Shown here piece after piece: positions 1 to 7,215 of a stretch of 32,430 nt of DNA. Every line of letters starts with the position of its first letter. The first letter of the stretch is position 1. This stretch comes from Bacteroidota bacterium. GTDB taxonomy: Bacteria > Bacteroidota > Ignavibacteria > Ignavibacteriales > SURF-24. The DNA is taken from assembly GCA_030706145.1 (NCBI GenBank), contig JAUZPB010000044.1, positions 1 through 32,430 of the forward strand, written 5' to 3'. The translations under genes and the position numbers were made by a program. The notes below the pieces were generated by a model that searched no databases, was not told the origin of the DNA, and saw only the letters and a program-made list of their open reading frames with translations.

Positions 1-160
1 AATTGCAAATTCAAAGGCATCTGTATCAAGACTTTTTGATGCAGATATGGCAATGGAACAGCTGAATGCAACCAAAGGTACTATAGGTGCTCAGGCAGCA
101 ACTGCGATGCTCTCTCAGTTGAATTCTGCTCCGCAGAACATTCTTCAGCTCTTTAGATAG
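1..160 (+). CDS. Flagellin, C-terminal fragment (partial, 5' end outside window)
   Basis: The frame whose first full codon starts at base 2 stays open for 52 residues and ends in TAG at 158-160. It reads as a flagellin C-terminal D0 helix: a SRLFDADMAMEQ stretch, then GAQAATAMLSQLN, and the terminal PQNILQLFR. This matches the conserved flagellin ending (DADxAxE, QaxxAmLaQaN, PQxxLxLLR). This part of flagellin packs in the filament core and carries export and polymerisation determinants. The adjoining fliS (its export chaperone) and fliD (the filament cap) support the call. The N-terminus lies outside the window, so paralogue identity cannot be judged. Confidence 0.93.
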   Translation, partial: IANSKASVSRLFDADMAMEQLNATKGTIGAQAATAMLSQLNSAPQNILQLFR

Positions 161-204
161 TAGTTCTCTTTAATTAGTGTTTTTTAATTCGTAATGATCT
201 CTCG

Positions 205-232
205 TTTCTCCCGGCCTAAAAACCGGGAGAAA
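205..232 (+). terminator. Hairpin after flagellin gene
   Basis: A perfect 10-bp inverted repeat (TTTCTCCCGG, loop CCTAAAAA, CCGGGAGAAA) lies 45 bases after the flagellin stop codon. Only a short CTTT follows, so it may be a weak intrinsic terminator or a 3'-end stabilising hairpin that lets some transcription continue into fliS. Confidence 0.75.
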
Positions 233-265
233 CTTTGAAAATAAATTTTTATAAATGAGGAAAAA

Positions 266-601
266 ATGTACAACACGGCTTATACTTTTAACAGAGGGAA
301 CCAAGTTAATCAGTATCTTGTCAAAGAAATTATGGAGGCAACTCCTCAGCAGCTATTAATAAAAATATATGATTTTGCTATTGTTAATTGTCAGAAACAT
401 AACCTTGAAAAAACAAATAAAGCAATTCAGGAATTAATAAACTCTTTAAGGTTCGATCTTGATGAGGCACGTGAGATTTCGATCGGTTTGTTAAAATTAT
501 ATCAGTTTTGCCAGGAACAGATGCGTCAGAAAAATTATGACATTGTATATAAGATCCTTACTGAATTAAGAGAAACTTGGTTAGGGATTTTCAAAAAATA
601 A
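266..601 (+). CDS. fliS: Flagellar export chaperone FliS
   Basis: This 111-residue, mostly helical protein matches FliS. Its N-terminus (MYNTAYTFNRGNQVNQY) resembles the family's Y-x-x-N/Q pattern. The stretch from residue 23 (MEATPQQLLIKIYDFAI) is the conserved 'asP.eLi..LYdgal' helix. FliS binds the disordered C-terminal helix of flagellin in the cytoplasm, prevents premature polymerisation and delivers flagellin to the export gate. It is slightly shorter than typical members (about 120-130 residues). A GAGG Shine-Dalgarno lies just ahead of the ATG. It sits between flagellin and fliD, 13 bases ahead of the latter, so the two are probably co-transcribed. Confidence 0.92.
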   Translation: MYNTAYTFNRGNQVNQYLVKEIMEATPQQLLIKIYDFAIVNCQKHNLEKTNKAIQELINSLRFDLDEAREISIGLLKLYQFCQEQMRQKNYDIVYKILTELRETWLGIFKK

Positions 602-614
602 GGAATAATCTATA

Positions 615-2393
615 ATGGCTGATATTTTATCTACCTCTACTATTAGTGATTATGTTGAGTCTTATAGGACTAGCGAGCAGGATAAGATCATTACACCCTT
701 AACTACTCAACAAACAAAATATCAGAAACTTTCAACTAGTTATACGACTTTAAGCTCAAAAATTCTGTCCTTAAAGACTCTTTTATCTAATCTGAAAGCT
801 ACTGGCTCAAGCTCTTCTTTTTCTGCTAAAGTAGCTTCCAGCTCAAACTCTAGTTTTGCTACGGCAACAGTTTCAAATACCGCTTCTTCAAGTGCGTATT
901 CTCTTCGTATTAATCAGCTTGCTAAAAGCGATATAGCTCTGTCTCAAGCACTTACTTCCTCTACTTCTAGAGCGGATCTTGCTGGCACTCATACCTTTAC
1001 TATTAAAGCCGGCGATGGCACAGGTGGTGAGTATACTAGTACGGTTCAGGTGGACCTTTCTTCTTCTGAAACAAATCAGACCGTCATGGAGAAAATAAGG
1101 GATGCCATGAATACCGATAAAGCAATAGTTACTTCTTCCTCCAAGGCTTCTACAGATGCTTATGCTGGTGGGGCTAGCAGTTTTAAGATAAACCTTAACG
1201 GAACTGAAACTACTATTAGCGTAAATGGCGGCGGAACATATTCTGATCTAATGGATGAGATGGCTTCCCAGATTAATTCTAATGTATCTGGAGTTATTGC
1301 CGAAAAGGTTGTTGACCCTCAAAATTCTGCAAATTATAAACTTCAGCTTACTGTAAGTGACCCTTCGAATTATATTTCTATTTCACATGTAAGTGGTACT
1401 GATCTTGTCAGTGACTTAAATATTGGTGTAACAAAGGAAAAAGCTGCCTCTAGTCTGGTTACTGCTTCTGTTTTTTCTCCATTGACTGGAAGTAGTCAGT
1501 TTTCTCTTACATCCGATCAAACCGGACTGGATTACAGGATTACACAGCTTTCCGATGATTCCGGTGGGCAGGCCCTCTCTGCATTAGGTCTGAATCTGGG
1601 GACAACAAGAACTGCCTCTGATCAAACTAACAATATTTCTGGGTTCGTTTATGCAGATACTTCACTGACAAATAACTTGCTTAACGCTAAGCTTAATTTT
1701 AATGGAGTTGATGTACAAAGAAATTCTAATGCAATAAATGACCTTGCAACAGGTGTTACTTTTAACCTTAAATCAGTTATGCAGTCATCTGATGCTACGG
1801 TCAATATTACTGCAAGTAATGATATTACAACTGTAAAAACTAAAATCCAGGATTTCATTACAAAGTTTAATGACCTTTACTCCTTTATTAAATCTAATAC
1901 TGGTTCAAAAGATGGAGTTCGTGGAACTCTTATTAGTGACTCTAATTCCACTTCTTTAATGTCAATTCTTAGATCAATACCTTATCAGGTTGTCTCTGGT
2001 CTCCCAAGTAGCAGCCTCAATAAATTAGGTGATATAGGTATAACTTTCGATACATATAATGGACTTACTATTTCAAATTCTTCAACTTTGGATGATGTCC
2101 TGACAAACAAAGCTTCCCAGGTTGAGTCTATTTTTAATTCTGACAATGGTATCGCAAACTCTTTGTATAATGCAATTAACCCTTATACTGGTTCTGCTGG
2201 GTATCTTACTAGCACAAAATCTTCTTTCGATAGAAATATTACAAGAATTAATGACCAGATTACGGCTGCACAAAACCGTATTGATAAGAGTGCAGAAAAT
2301 TTACGAAATCGCTATCAGGAGATGCAGGTACAACTTGCCTCTCTCTATAGTACTCAAAGCTATTTCTCATCATCAGGGTTCTTTAGCTCATGA
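615..2393 (+). CDS. fliD: Flagellar filament cap protein FliD (HAP2)
   Basis: This 592-residue, Ser/Thr/Asn-rich protein has the FliD architecture. The N-terminal coiled region (about 10-105) begins with an ISDYVESYRTSEQDKI helix and a TTQQTKYQKLSTSYTTLSSK segment. Variable beta-rich domains follow. The FliD_C region (about 330-585) includes DVQRNSNAINDLATGVTFNL and a closing helix (ITRINDQITAAQNRIDKSAE, then LRNRYQEMQVQLASL). FliD forms the cap at the filament tip and promotes flagellin insertion. It has no signal peptide, as expected for a type III export substrate. AAGGA precedes the ATG. Its stop codon overlaps the next start (ATGA), indicating translational coupling. Confidence 0.93.
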   Translation: MADILSTSTISDYVESYRTSEQDKIITPLTTQQTKYQKLSTSYTTLSSKILSLKTLLSNLKATGSSSSFSAKVASSSNSSFATATVSNTASSSAYSLRINQLAKSDIALSQALTSSTSRADLAGTHTFTIKAGDGTGGEYTSTVQVDLSSSETNQTVMEKIRDAMNTDKAIVTSSSKASTDAYAGGASSFKINLNGTETTISVNGGGTYSDLMDEMASQINSNVSGVIAEKVVDPQNSANYKLQLTVSDPSNYISISHVSGTDLVSDLNIGVTKEKAASSLVTASVFSPLTGSSQFSLTSDQTGLDYRITQLSDDSGGQALSALGLNLGTTRTASDQTNNISGFVYADTSLTNNLLNAKLNFNGVDVQRNSNAINDLATGVTFNLKSVMQSSDATVNITASNDITTVKTKIQDFITKFNDLYSFIKSNTGSKDGVRGTLISDSNSTSLMSILRSIPYQVVSGLPSSSLNKLGDIGITFDTYNGLTISNSSTLDDVLTNKASQVESIFNSDNGIANSLYNAINPYTGSAGYLTSTKSSFDRNITRINDQITAAQNRIDKSAENLRNRYQEMQVQLASLYSTQSYFSSSGFFSS

Positions 2394-2722
2394 ACAATTT
2401 GGAATTGAAAATTAAAGAAATAAAAATGATATTAGAGCAGATTTCAGAGGCTCTACTACAACTTAATGCTGAGAATTTTGACCCGGTTCTGACAGAGTTG
2501 AACCAGAACCTTTCAAAAATAACGGCCTTAAAACAGGATCTCAAATCCCAATTCGATCTTCCAACTCTTAAGAGCCATGAAGAGCCATTAAATATTTTGA
2601 CTAAACAAATTTACGAAAGGTTCGATAATATAATTAATGAAATGAAAAGAGAACAAACTTTAATTCAAGTTGAATTAAAGAACATTCAAAATAAAAAAAA
2701 ATTGGCAAATTATAACAGGTGA
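2390..2722 (+). CDS. Small coiled-coil protein, probable FliT/FlgN-like flagellar chaperone
   Basis: The 110-residue protein is almost entirely helical by composition, with heptad-like Leu/Ile spacing and a basic C-terminus (QNKKKLANYNR). It starts inside the fliD stop codon (ATGA overlap), and its own stop overlaps the GTG of the next gene. Size, helical hairpin pattern, the C-terminal motif and the position right after fliD all fit the FliT/FlgN class, which bind FliD or hook-associated proteins before export. Sequence identity to any named family is too weak to assign by eye, so the call rests largely on context and could instead be an unrelated flagellar accessory coiled coil. Confidence 0.6.
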   Translation: MNNLELKIKEIKMILEQISEALLQLNAENFDPVLTELNQNLSKITALKQDLKSQFDLPTLKSHEEPLNILTKQIYERFDNIINEMKREQTLIQVELKNIQNKKKLANYNR

Positions 2723-2985
2723 AAAAGTTGGAAATTAAAGGGATTGGAAATCATAGCTATATTCCTTTGCAGGATATTAAAAAGGTGCAAACACCGCCAG
2801 CTGAGGTTGAGAAAAAACAAGATAAATTAGAAATTTCCAATGAGGCAAAAGTCTTGCAATCTAATAATGAAAAGACAAAGGATTTATCAGTAATTCAGCA
2901 GAGAATTAAAGATAATTTCTATAATACTGATCAGGTAGTCTCTGCTACAGCTGATGCAATTCTTAAGCAAATTAAGCTTAAATAA
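2719..2985 (+). CDS. flgM: FlgM-like anti-sigma-28 factor
   Basis: The 88-residue protein starts at GTG 2719 (GTGA overlap with the previous stop). It has the FlgM layout: a low-complexity, charged N-terminal half, a DKLEISNEAKVLQ motif at residues 35-47 matching the family's 'D+veiS.eAk.lq', then a helical C-terminal half (IQQRIKDNFYNTDQVVSATADAIL) resembling the sigma-binding region. FlgM holds the flagellar sigma factor FliA inactive until the hook-basal body is complete, then is exported through it. Last gene of the fliS-fliD operon, followed by a strong terminator. Its place at the end of a late-gene operon would give negative feedback. Confidence 0.78.
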   Translation: MKKLEIKGIGNHSYIPLQDIKKVQTPPAEVEKKQDKLEISNEAKVLQSNNEKTKDLSVIQQRIKDNFYNTDQVVSATADAILKQIKLK

Positions 2986-2999
2986 AGAAAGTTCTTCCT

Positions 3000-3054
3000 C
3001 AAATAAAGAGCATTCCTTTTGTAAACTGCTCTTTATTTGGGAAATTTTCTTTTT
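3000..3054 (+). terminator. Strong intrinsic terminator after flgM
   Basis: A 13-bp perfect stem (CAAATAAAGAGCA at 3000-3012; TGCTCTTTATTTG at 3027-3039) with a 14-base loop is extended by two more outer pairs and followed by a U-rich run (TTTTCTTTTTCT). It closes the fliS-fliD-fliT-flgM operon. Confidence 0.9.
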
Positions 3055-3197
3055 CTCCCCATTTCTCCTTACGCTTTTACTATCATTCTTGTATACTTTC
3101 TCTTGATCTGCTACTAGCTGATTTGGCCTAAACTTACTTACTTATCCTCTGATAATCATATCAAAAATGGGCAATTATTATTCCCTGTATTCAAAAG

Positions 3198-3213
3198 TGG
3201 CTAAAAATAAGCA
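3198..3213 (+). promoter_or_regulatory. Possible sigma-54 (-24/-12) promoter
   Basis: TGGCTAAAAATAAGCA has the GG and GC dinucleotides at exactly the sigma-54 spacing (consensus TGGCAC-N5-TTGCA). TGGC and GCA match; the inner AC and TT positions do not. It lies 186 bases upstream of a kinase/sigma-54-activator pair, in a flagellar context where sigma-54 control is common. One match in AT-rich DNA could be chance. Confidence 0.45.
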
Positions 3214-3214
3214 T

Positions 3215-3234
3215 TTTATGTGACATAAATCATA
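3215..3234 (+). promoter_or_regulatory. CRP/FNR-family-like operator palindrome
   Basis: TGTGA-N6-TCATA at 3219-3234 matches nine of ten positions of the CRP half-site consensus TGTGA-N6-TCACA with correct spacing. It is nested with a perfect 7+1+7 palindrome, TTTATGTGACATAAA (3215-3229). It sits directly downstream of the -24/-12 candidate, over the expected transcription start, a place from which a bound regulator would be expected to repress, or to activate a different, sigma-70-type promoter further downstream. Confidence 0.45.
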
Positions 3235-3277
3235 AAATCAGCACATATTTTATTATGAAAACAAATAAGTGAGTTGC

Positions 3278-3409
3278 ATGTTTAGAATAATTTCTCTAAA
3301 ATTAGAACCGAAATTAGAAAAAGTGTTTAATATTAACCAATTTGCTAAAAAGCTCTATATGAAAAGTCAGGGATTTAACTTATTATGGTGGATTAGGAAT
3401 GCACAATAA
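3278..3409 (+). CDS. Possible small leader ORF (43 residues)
   Basis: ATG 3278 opens a 43-residue frame ending in TAA at 3407-3409. It is rich in Lys, Leu and Phe, with two adjacent Trp near the end (LLWWIRNAQ). It overlaps the start of the following kinase gene out of frame by 11 bases, an arrangement seen in translational coupling. The upstream GTGAG is only a weak ribosome-binding site and no family is recognised. It may be a chance ORF. Confidence 0.25.
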   Translation: MFRIISLKLEPKLEKVFNINQFAKKLYMKSQGFNLLWWIRNAQ

Positions 3410-4103
3410 AGTACAGGATAATAAGCTTCAGATTCTCGGTAAGTTAGCAGCCAGTTTAGCTCATGAAATCAGAAATCCTCTTTCGGCCATAAAGCTGAAT
3501 CTTGAATTTGTTAAAATGTCTGAAATAAATGATGAGGTTAGGGAATCAATAAATTCCTGTATTGAGGCAGCAAAAAGAATTCAGAATCTGATTGAAACAA
3601 CACTGGATTTTTCCAGGAGCTCTATAAATGATTGTGTCCCCCAATCGTTAAATGACGTAACTGTTCTGGCCATTGAAATTATGAGCACCAGAGCTAAAGT
3701 GTTGAATATTTCTGTTATCGACAGTCTCGACTACACTATTCCATCTGTTTATTTTAACAAAAATCAGATGCTGCAGGTGGTGCTAAATTTAATGACTAAT
3801 GCGTTTGAAGCAATCGAAAAAAACGGCACTGTCTATATTAAGACTTATTCTGAAAAACTAGATGGTAATCAATTGATTACTCTTGAGGTTGAAGATACTG
3901 GTAAGGGAATAAGTGAGGAGAATAAAGAGAAAATTTTTAACGATTTTTATACAAATAAAAAGCACGGTACTGGCCTTGGCCTTAGTGTCTGCAAAATGAT
4001 TCTTGATGGGTTTAATGCTTCAATGACCTTTGAGTCTCAGTTGAATAAAGGGACCCGCTTCTTTGTAAGATTTAATCCAAACAATAATGGTGTAACAGAA
4101 TGA
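3399..4103 (+). CDS. Sensorless (soluble) histidine kinase, NtrB/FlgS-like
   Basis: The 234-residue protein consists only of a kinase core. It has an HisKA H-box SLAHEIRNPLSAIK with phospho-acceptor His22, an N-box around Asn134 (LNLMTNAFEAIE), a G1 box DTGKG at 166-170 and a G2 box GTGLGL at 190-195. There is no membrane segment or PAS domain, so it is cytoplasmic and must sense through a partner or directly, as FlgS does in epsilon-proteobacteria. An AGGA-like ribosome site precedes the ATG. Its stop overlaps the start of the sigma-54 activator gene (ATGA), so the pair is coupled. Position directly behind the flagellar operon suggests control of flagellar gene timing; that role is an inference. 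Confidence 0.88.
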   Translation: MHNKVQDNKLQILGKLAASLAHEIRNPLSAIKLNLEFVKMSEINDEVRESINSCIEAAKRIQNLIETTLDFSRSSINDCVPQSLNDVTVLAIEIMSTRAKVLNISVIDSLDYTIPSVYFNKNQMLQVVLNLMTNAFEAIEKNGTVYIKTYSEKLDGNQLITLEVEDTGKGISEENKEKIFNDFYTNKKHGTGLGLSVCKMILDGFNASMTFESQLNKGTRFFVRFNPNNNGVTE

Positions 4104-5497
4104 TGCTAAATGTTCTAATAGTTGATGATGACAATTTAATTTGTCTATCTCTGAAAAAAATACTCGTCAAAATGGGCTATCAGGTTGAAACTTGTATGGA
4201 GGGCGATAGGGTATTTGAAAAGGTAAATGAATTTCAGCCAGATGTAATTTTATTAGATATTTATTTAACTAGCCATAATGGATTGGATCTTCTTAAAATA
4301 CTTCAAAAAGATTATTTCCACATCCCGGTCGTAATGATTACCGGATATTCTGACGTGAAAATTGCTGTTACTGCTATGAAATCTGGTGCCTTTGACTTTC
4401 TTCTGAAACCAATTGACATGGAACAACTTCAGTTGGTACTAGCTAAATGCACTGAACATCTGAAACTGAAAAATGAAGTCGAAAAGCTTCAGTCAATTAT
4501 GAAAGAAGATGAAATTTCACGCGAATATTTTGGCAGAAGCAAAGCAATCCTTAGAGTTCTAGCACAAGTGGAAAAATTGGGGAAAAGCGATAATACTACA
4601 ATTCTTCTTGAAGGCGAAAGCGGTACTGGTAAAGAAGTTTTTGCTAAATATATTCATCAGCAAAGTCCACGTAAAAATGCTGCCTTTATTACAATAAACT
4701 GCGCTGCTATTCCGAAGGAACTTGCTGAAAGTGAGCTCTTTGGGCACGAAAAAGGTGCTTTTACAGGAGCTGCCCAAAAAACTAAATTAGGGAAGTTTGA
4801 ACTGGCAGACGGTGGGACAATTCTTCTTGACGAAATTGGCGAGCTTTCTCTGGATCTTCAGGTTAAACTACTTAGAGTCCTTCAGGAAAGGACTTTCTAT
4901 AGACTTGGTGGTGAAAAGGAAATTTCAGTCAATGTGAGGGTTTTAGCTGCAACTAATCGGAATCTAGAGAACGAGGTTCAGAAGGGTAATTTTAGAGAGG
5001 ACCTTTATTACAGGCTCAATGTTGCAAAAGTTGTTATTCCTCCACTACGCGAAAGAAAGGAAGATATTGCTCTTTTAGCTTATAGCTTCCTTAAGGAATT
5101 TGAACTCAAATTTAACCATAGAATAAAAGGTATTGATAAAGATGCACTTGCTTTCTTAGAACGCCAGTATTGGAAAGGTAATGTACGCGAACTTAGAAAT
5201 ACTATTGAAAGAGCTGTCCTGATGCTTGAGGGAGATGAAATTAAAGAGCAACATTTTAGCTTCCTTAATACAGCTAAAAGCAATAATAATAATGTGACCG
5301 ATGAGGATAAATTTCTCTTAAGAATTCCTTCTAAAGGTGTTGGGATTGACCTTGTATTAAAAACTCTCATCTTAAAGACTCTTGATATTACAAAAGGTAA
5401 TCAAGTAAAAGCTGCCAAGATCCTTGGGCTTTCACGTTCTAAGCTTCGCTATAGAATGGAGCAGTTGGAAATTGAAGTAACTAAGAAAATCCAGTGA
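4100..5497 (+). CDS. NtrC-family sigma-54-dependent response regulator (probable flagellar regulator, FlgR/FlrC-like)
   Basis: This 465-residue protein has three domains. A receiver (about 3-118) has acidic residues D10/D11, phospho-acceptor Asp53 and Lys103. An AAA+ sigma-54 interaction domain (about 143-370) has Walker A GESGTGKE (172-179), a GAFTGA loop (219-224) that contacts sigma-54 and Walker B LLDE (242-245). A Fis-type helix-turn-helix at the C-terminus (KAAKILGLSRSKLRYRMEQL) binds DNA. Phosphorylation by the overlapping kinase gene product should allow ring assembly and open sigma-54 promoters. A sigma-54-like site upstream of the pair hints at autoregulation. All catalytic motifs are intact. 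Start: ATG 4100, with ATG 4103 equally possible. Confidence 0.93.
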   Translation: MMLNVLIVDDDNLICLSLKKILVKMGYQVETCMEGDRVFEKVNEFQPDVILLDIYLTSHNGLDLLKILQKDYFHIPVVMITGYSDVKIAVTAMKSGAFDFLLKPIDMEQLQLVLAKCTEHLKLKNEVEKLQSIMKEDEISREYFGRSKAILRVLAQVEKLGKSDNTTILLEGESGTGKEVFAKYIHQQSPRKNAAFITINCAAIPKELAESELFGHEKGAFTGAAQKTKLGKFELADGGTILLDEIGELSLDLQVKLLRVLQERTFYRLGGEKEISVNVRVLAATNRNLENEVQKGNFREDLYYRLNVAKVVIPPLRERKEDIALLAYSFLKEFELKFNHRIKGIDKDALAFLERQYWKGNVRELRNTIERAVLMLEGDEIKEQHFSFLNTAKSNNNNVTDEDKFLLRIPSKGVGIDLVLKTLILKTLDITKGNQVKAAKILGLSRSKLRYRMEQLEIEVTKKIQ

Positions 5498-5514
5498 TAA
5501 AGAAATATTATATT

Positions 5515-5554
5515 AAAAGCTGCTTTTGTTTTTCCCAAAAGCAGCTTTTTTTTT
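5515..5554 (+). terminator. Strong intrinsic terminator after the kinase/regulator pair
   Basis: A perfect 14-bp stem (AAAAGCTGCTTTTG at 5515-5528; CAAAAGCAGCTTTT at 5536-5549) with a 7-base loop is followed by a T run up to 5554. Confidence 0.95.
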
Positions 5555-5697
5555 GCATATCTGCAGCTTTAAGTATAGTATTTTGTCAAATTTTCCCTCA
5601 ATATTTGCGACCTTTATCCGATAATACATAAAGATAAAATATGTTTATTTGAATCGGAAATTACTCTGAAAAAAAAGCGATAAATGAGGGGCCAATT

Positions 5698-7200
5698 TTG
5701 AATTTTAGTAACGGGACCGTTTCTGTATTAAAAGGCATAAGCGATGCTTTAATTATTACAGATACGGAAGGCTGTATCCTTTTTGTTAATCCTGCTGCAG
5801 AAGAAATGACCGGCTTCTCGCAAAAGGAGTCTTTAGGAAAGGATCTGAAAGTCGTTTTTCTCCTCTCTGGAAATGATCTGACCAGTAAAGAGCTTATCTT
5901 GAACCTTTCAATAGCTAATCCGGCCCTAGTCAAGGCTGAATATGGAATACTTACCGACAGGTCTGGAAATGTTAAACAAATTGAATTTAATTTCGGTAAG
6001 CTTCTTGATGAAAGCAACAATTTCTCTGGCGTTATTATAACATTTAGGGATATTCCTGAAAAAATAAGAAGAAGGTTAGAGGAAAAGTCCAAACTTGAAT
6101 TTGCAATTCAGCATTCTGGTGAAGTTATATTTATGACTGATATCAAAGGAATTATCAATTATGCAAATCCAATGTTTATGGAATTTTATGGCTTCTCTAG
6201 ACAAGAAGTTATAGGGGCTACTCCTGCTATAATTAAAAGTGGTTTTATGTCATGTGAGTTTTATTCGCAATTCTGGCATGAAATCTTATCTGGTAAATCG
6301 AATAATTATGAAATTGTTAATAGAACAAAATCAGAGAATTTCGTAACTATTCAGCAAAGTGCCTCCCCTATATTCGATATTGATAACAAAATCTCTGGCT
6401 TTATTTCAATTCAAAGAGATATTACTGAAAAAAAACAAAATGAGGACCTCCTTAGAAGGGCTTTGGATAAAGCAGAAGAATCTGATAAACTTAAGACTGC
6501 TTTCCTTAATCAAATGTCGCATGAAATTAGAACTCCGCTAAATTCAATTTTGGGTTTTATGTCTTTGATGGAGGAGGAGTTAATCAATAAGGGAATTACT
6601 GACCTTGCGCTCTATTTTGATTCTGTGAACAGGTCGTCTTTGAGATTACAGAGGACCATTGAGGATATACTTGCAATGTCAAGTATTCAAATTGGAAATT
6701 ACTATACATCTGCCACTAAATTGAATTTGAGGAGTATCATTGAACTTCTCCTTAATGATTATAGATCCTTAGCTCAGGAAAAGAATATTGAAATTGTTTT
6801 TTCACTAAAGATTGACCTTCCGGTTATATATGGCGATTCATATACTGTTATTCAATCATTTCAGCATCTGATAGATAATGCCTTTAAATTTACAAGTAAG
6901 GGCAAAGTAACTATTACCGTTTATGGCAATGATGATTCTATTAGTGTGGATGTTGAAGATACTGGGATTGGCATATCAAAAGAATATATGGATAATTTGT
7001 TTAAACCATTTTCACAAGAGGATATTGGTTACAACAGAAGATACGATGGAAATGGTCTCGGTCTGGCTATTACAAAAGAATACCTAAGATTAAATCATGC
7101 AAATATTTCGGTAAAAAGTGAAAAGGGTATAGGAACTATCTTTACAGTTACTTTTTATCATCTCCTGGAAGATGATAAATTCGATAACCAACCCGAATAA
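5698..7200 (+). CDS. Cytoplasmic PAS-PAS sensor histidine kinase
   Basis: The 500-residue protein has no membrane segment. The first PAS domain (about 8-118) contains DALIITDTEGCILFVNPAAE. The second (about 134-246) contains GEVIFMTDIKGIINYANPMF and closes with SIQRDITEKK. A linker helix leads to HisKA (FLNQMSHEIRTPLN, His275) and the HATPase domain: Asn394 in the N-box, G1 DTGIG (421-425), G2 GNGLGL (451-456). It starts at TTG 5698, supported by GAGGGG six bases upstream. No response regulator is adjacent, so its partner is encoded elsewhere. The next gene, another kinase, follows after 15 bases, so the two are probably one transcript. The PAS ligand cannot be told from sequence. Confidence 0.9.
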   Translation: MNFSNGTVSVLKGISDALIITDTEGCILFVNPAAEEMTGFSQKESLGKDLKVVFLLSGNDLTSKELILNLSIANPALVKAEYGILTDRSGNVKQIEFNFGKLLDESNNFSGVIITFRDIPEKIRRRLEEKSKLEFAIQHSGEVIFMTDIKGIINYANPMFMEFYGFSRQEVIGATPAIIKSGFMSCEFYSQFWHEILSGKSNNYEIVNRTKSENFVTIQQSASPIFDIDNKISGFISIQRDITEKKQNEDLLRRALDKAEESDKLKTAFLNQMSHEIRTPLNSILGFMSLMEEELINKGITDLALYFDSVNRSSLRLQRTIEDILAMSSIQIGNYYTSATKLNLRSIIELLLNDYRSLAQEKNIEIVFSLKIDLPVIYGDSYTVIQSFQHLIDNAFKFTSKGKVTITVYGNDDSISVDVEDTGIGISKEYMDNLFKPFSQEDIGYNRRYDGNGLGLAITKEYLRLNHANISVKSEKGIGTIFTVTFYHLLEDDKFDNQPE

Positions 7201-7215
7201 AACTTAGAGTCTTAG

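Larger units (their letters stand above)
3055..3398. other. Long intergenic region with regulatory signals
   Basis: The 413 bases between flgM and the next kinase begin with a terminator. Bases 3055-3190 are pyrimidine-rich on this strand and show no convincing gene. Bases 3198-3234 hold a sigma-54-type promoter and a CRP/FNR-like palindrome. Bases 3278-3409 can encode a 43-residue peptide. No RNA gene was recognised. Confidence 0.7.
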
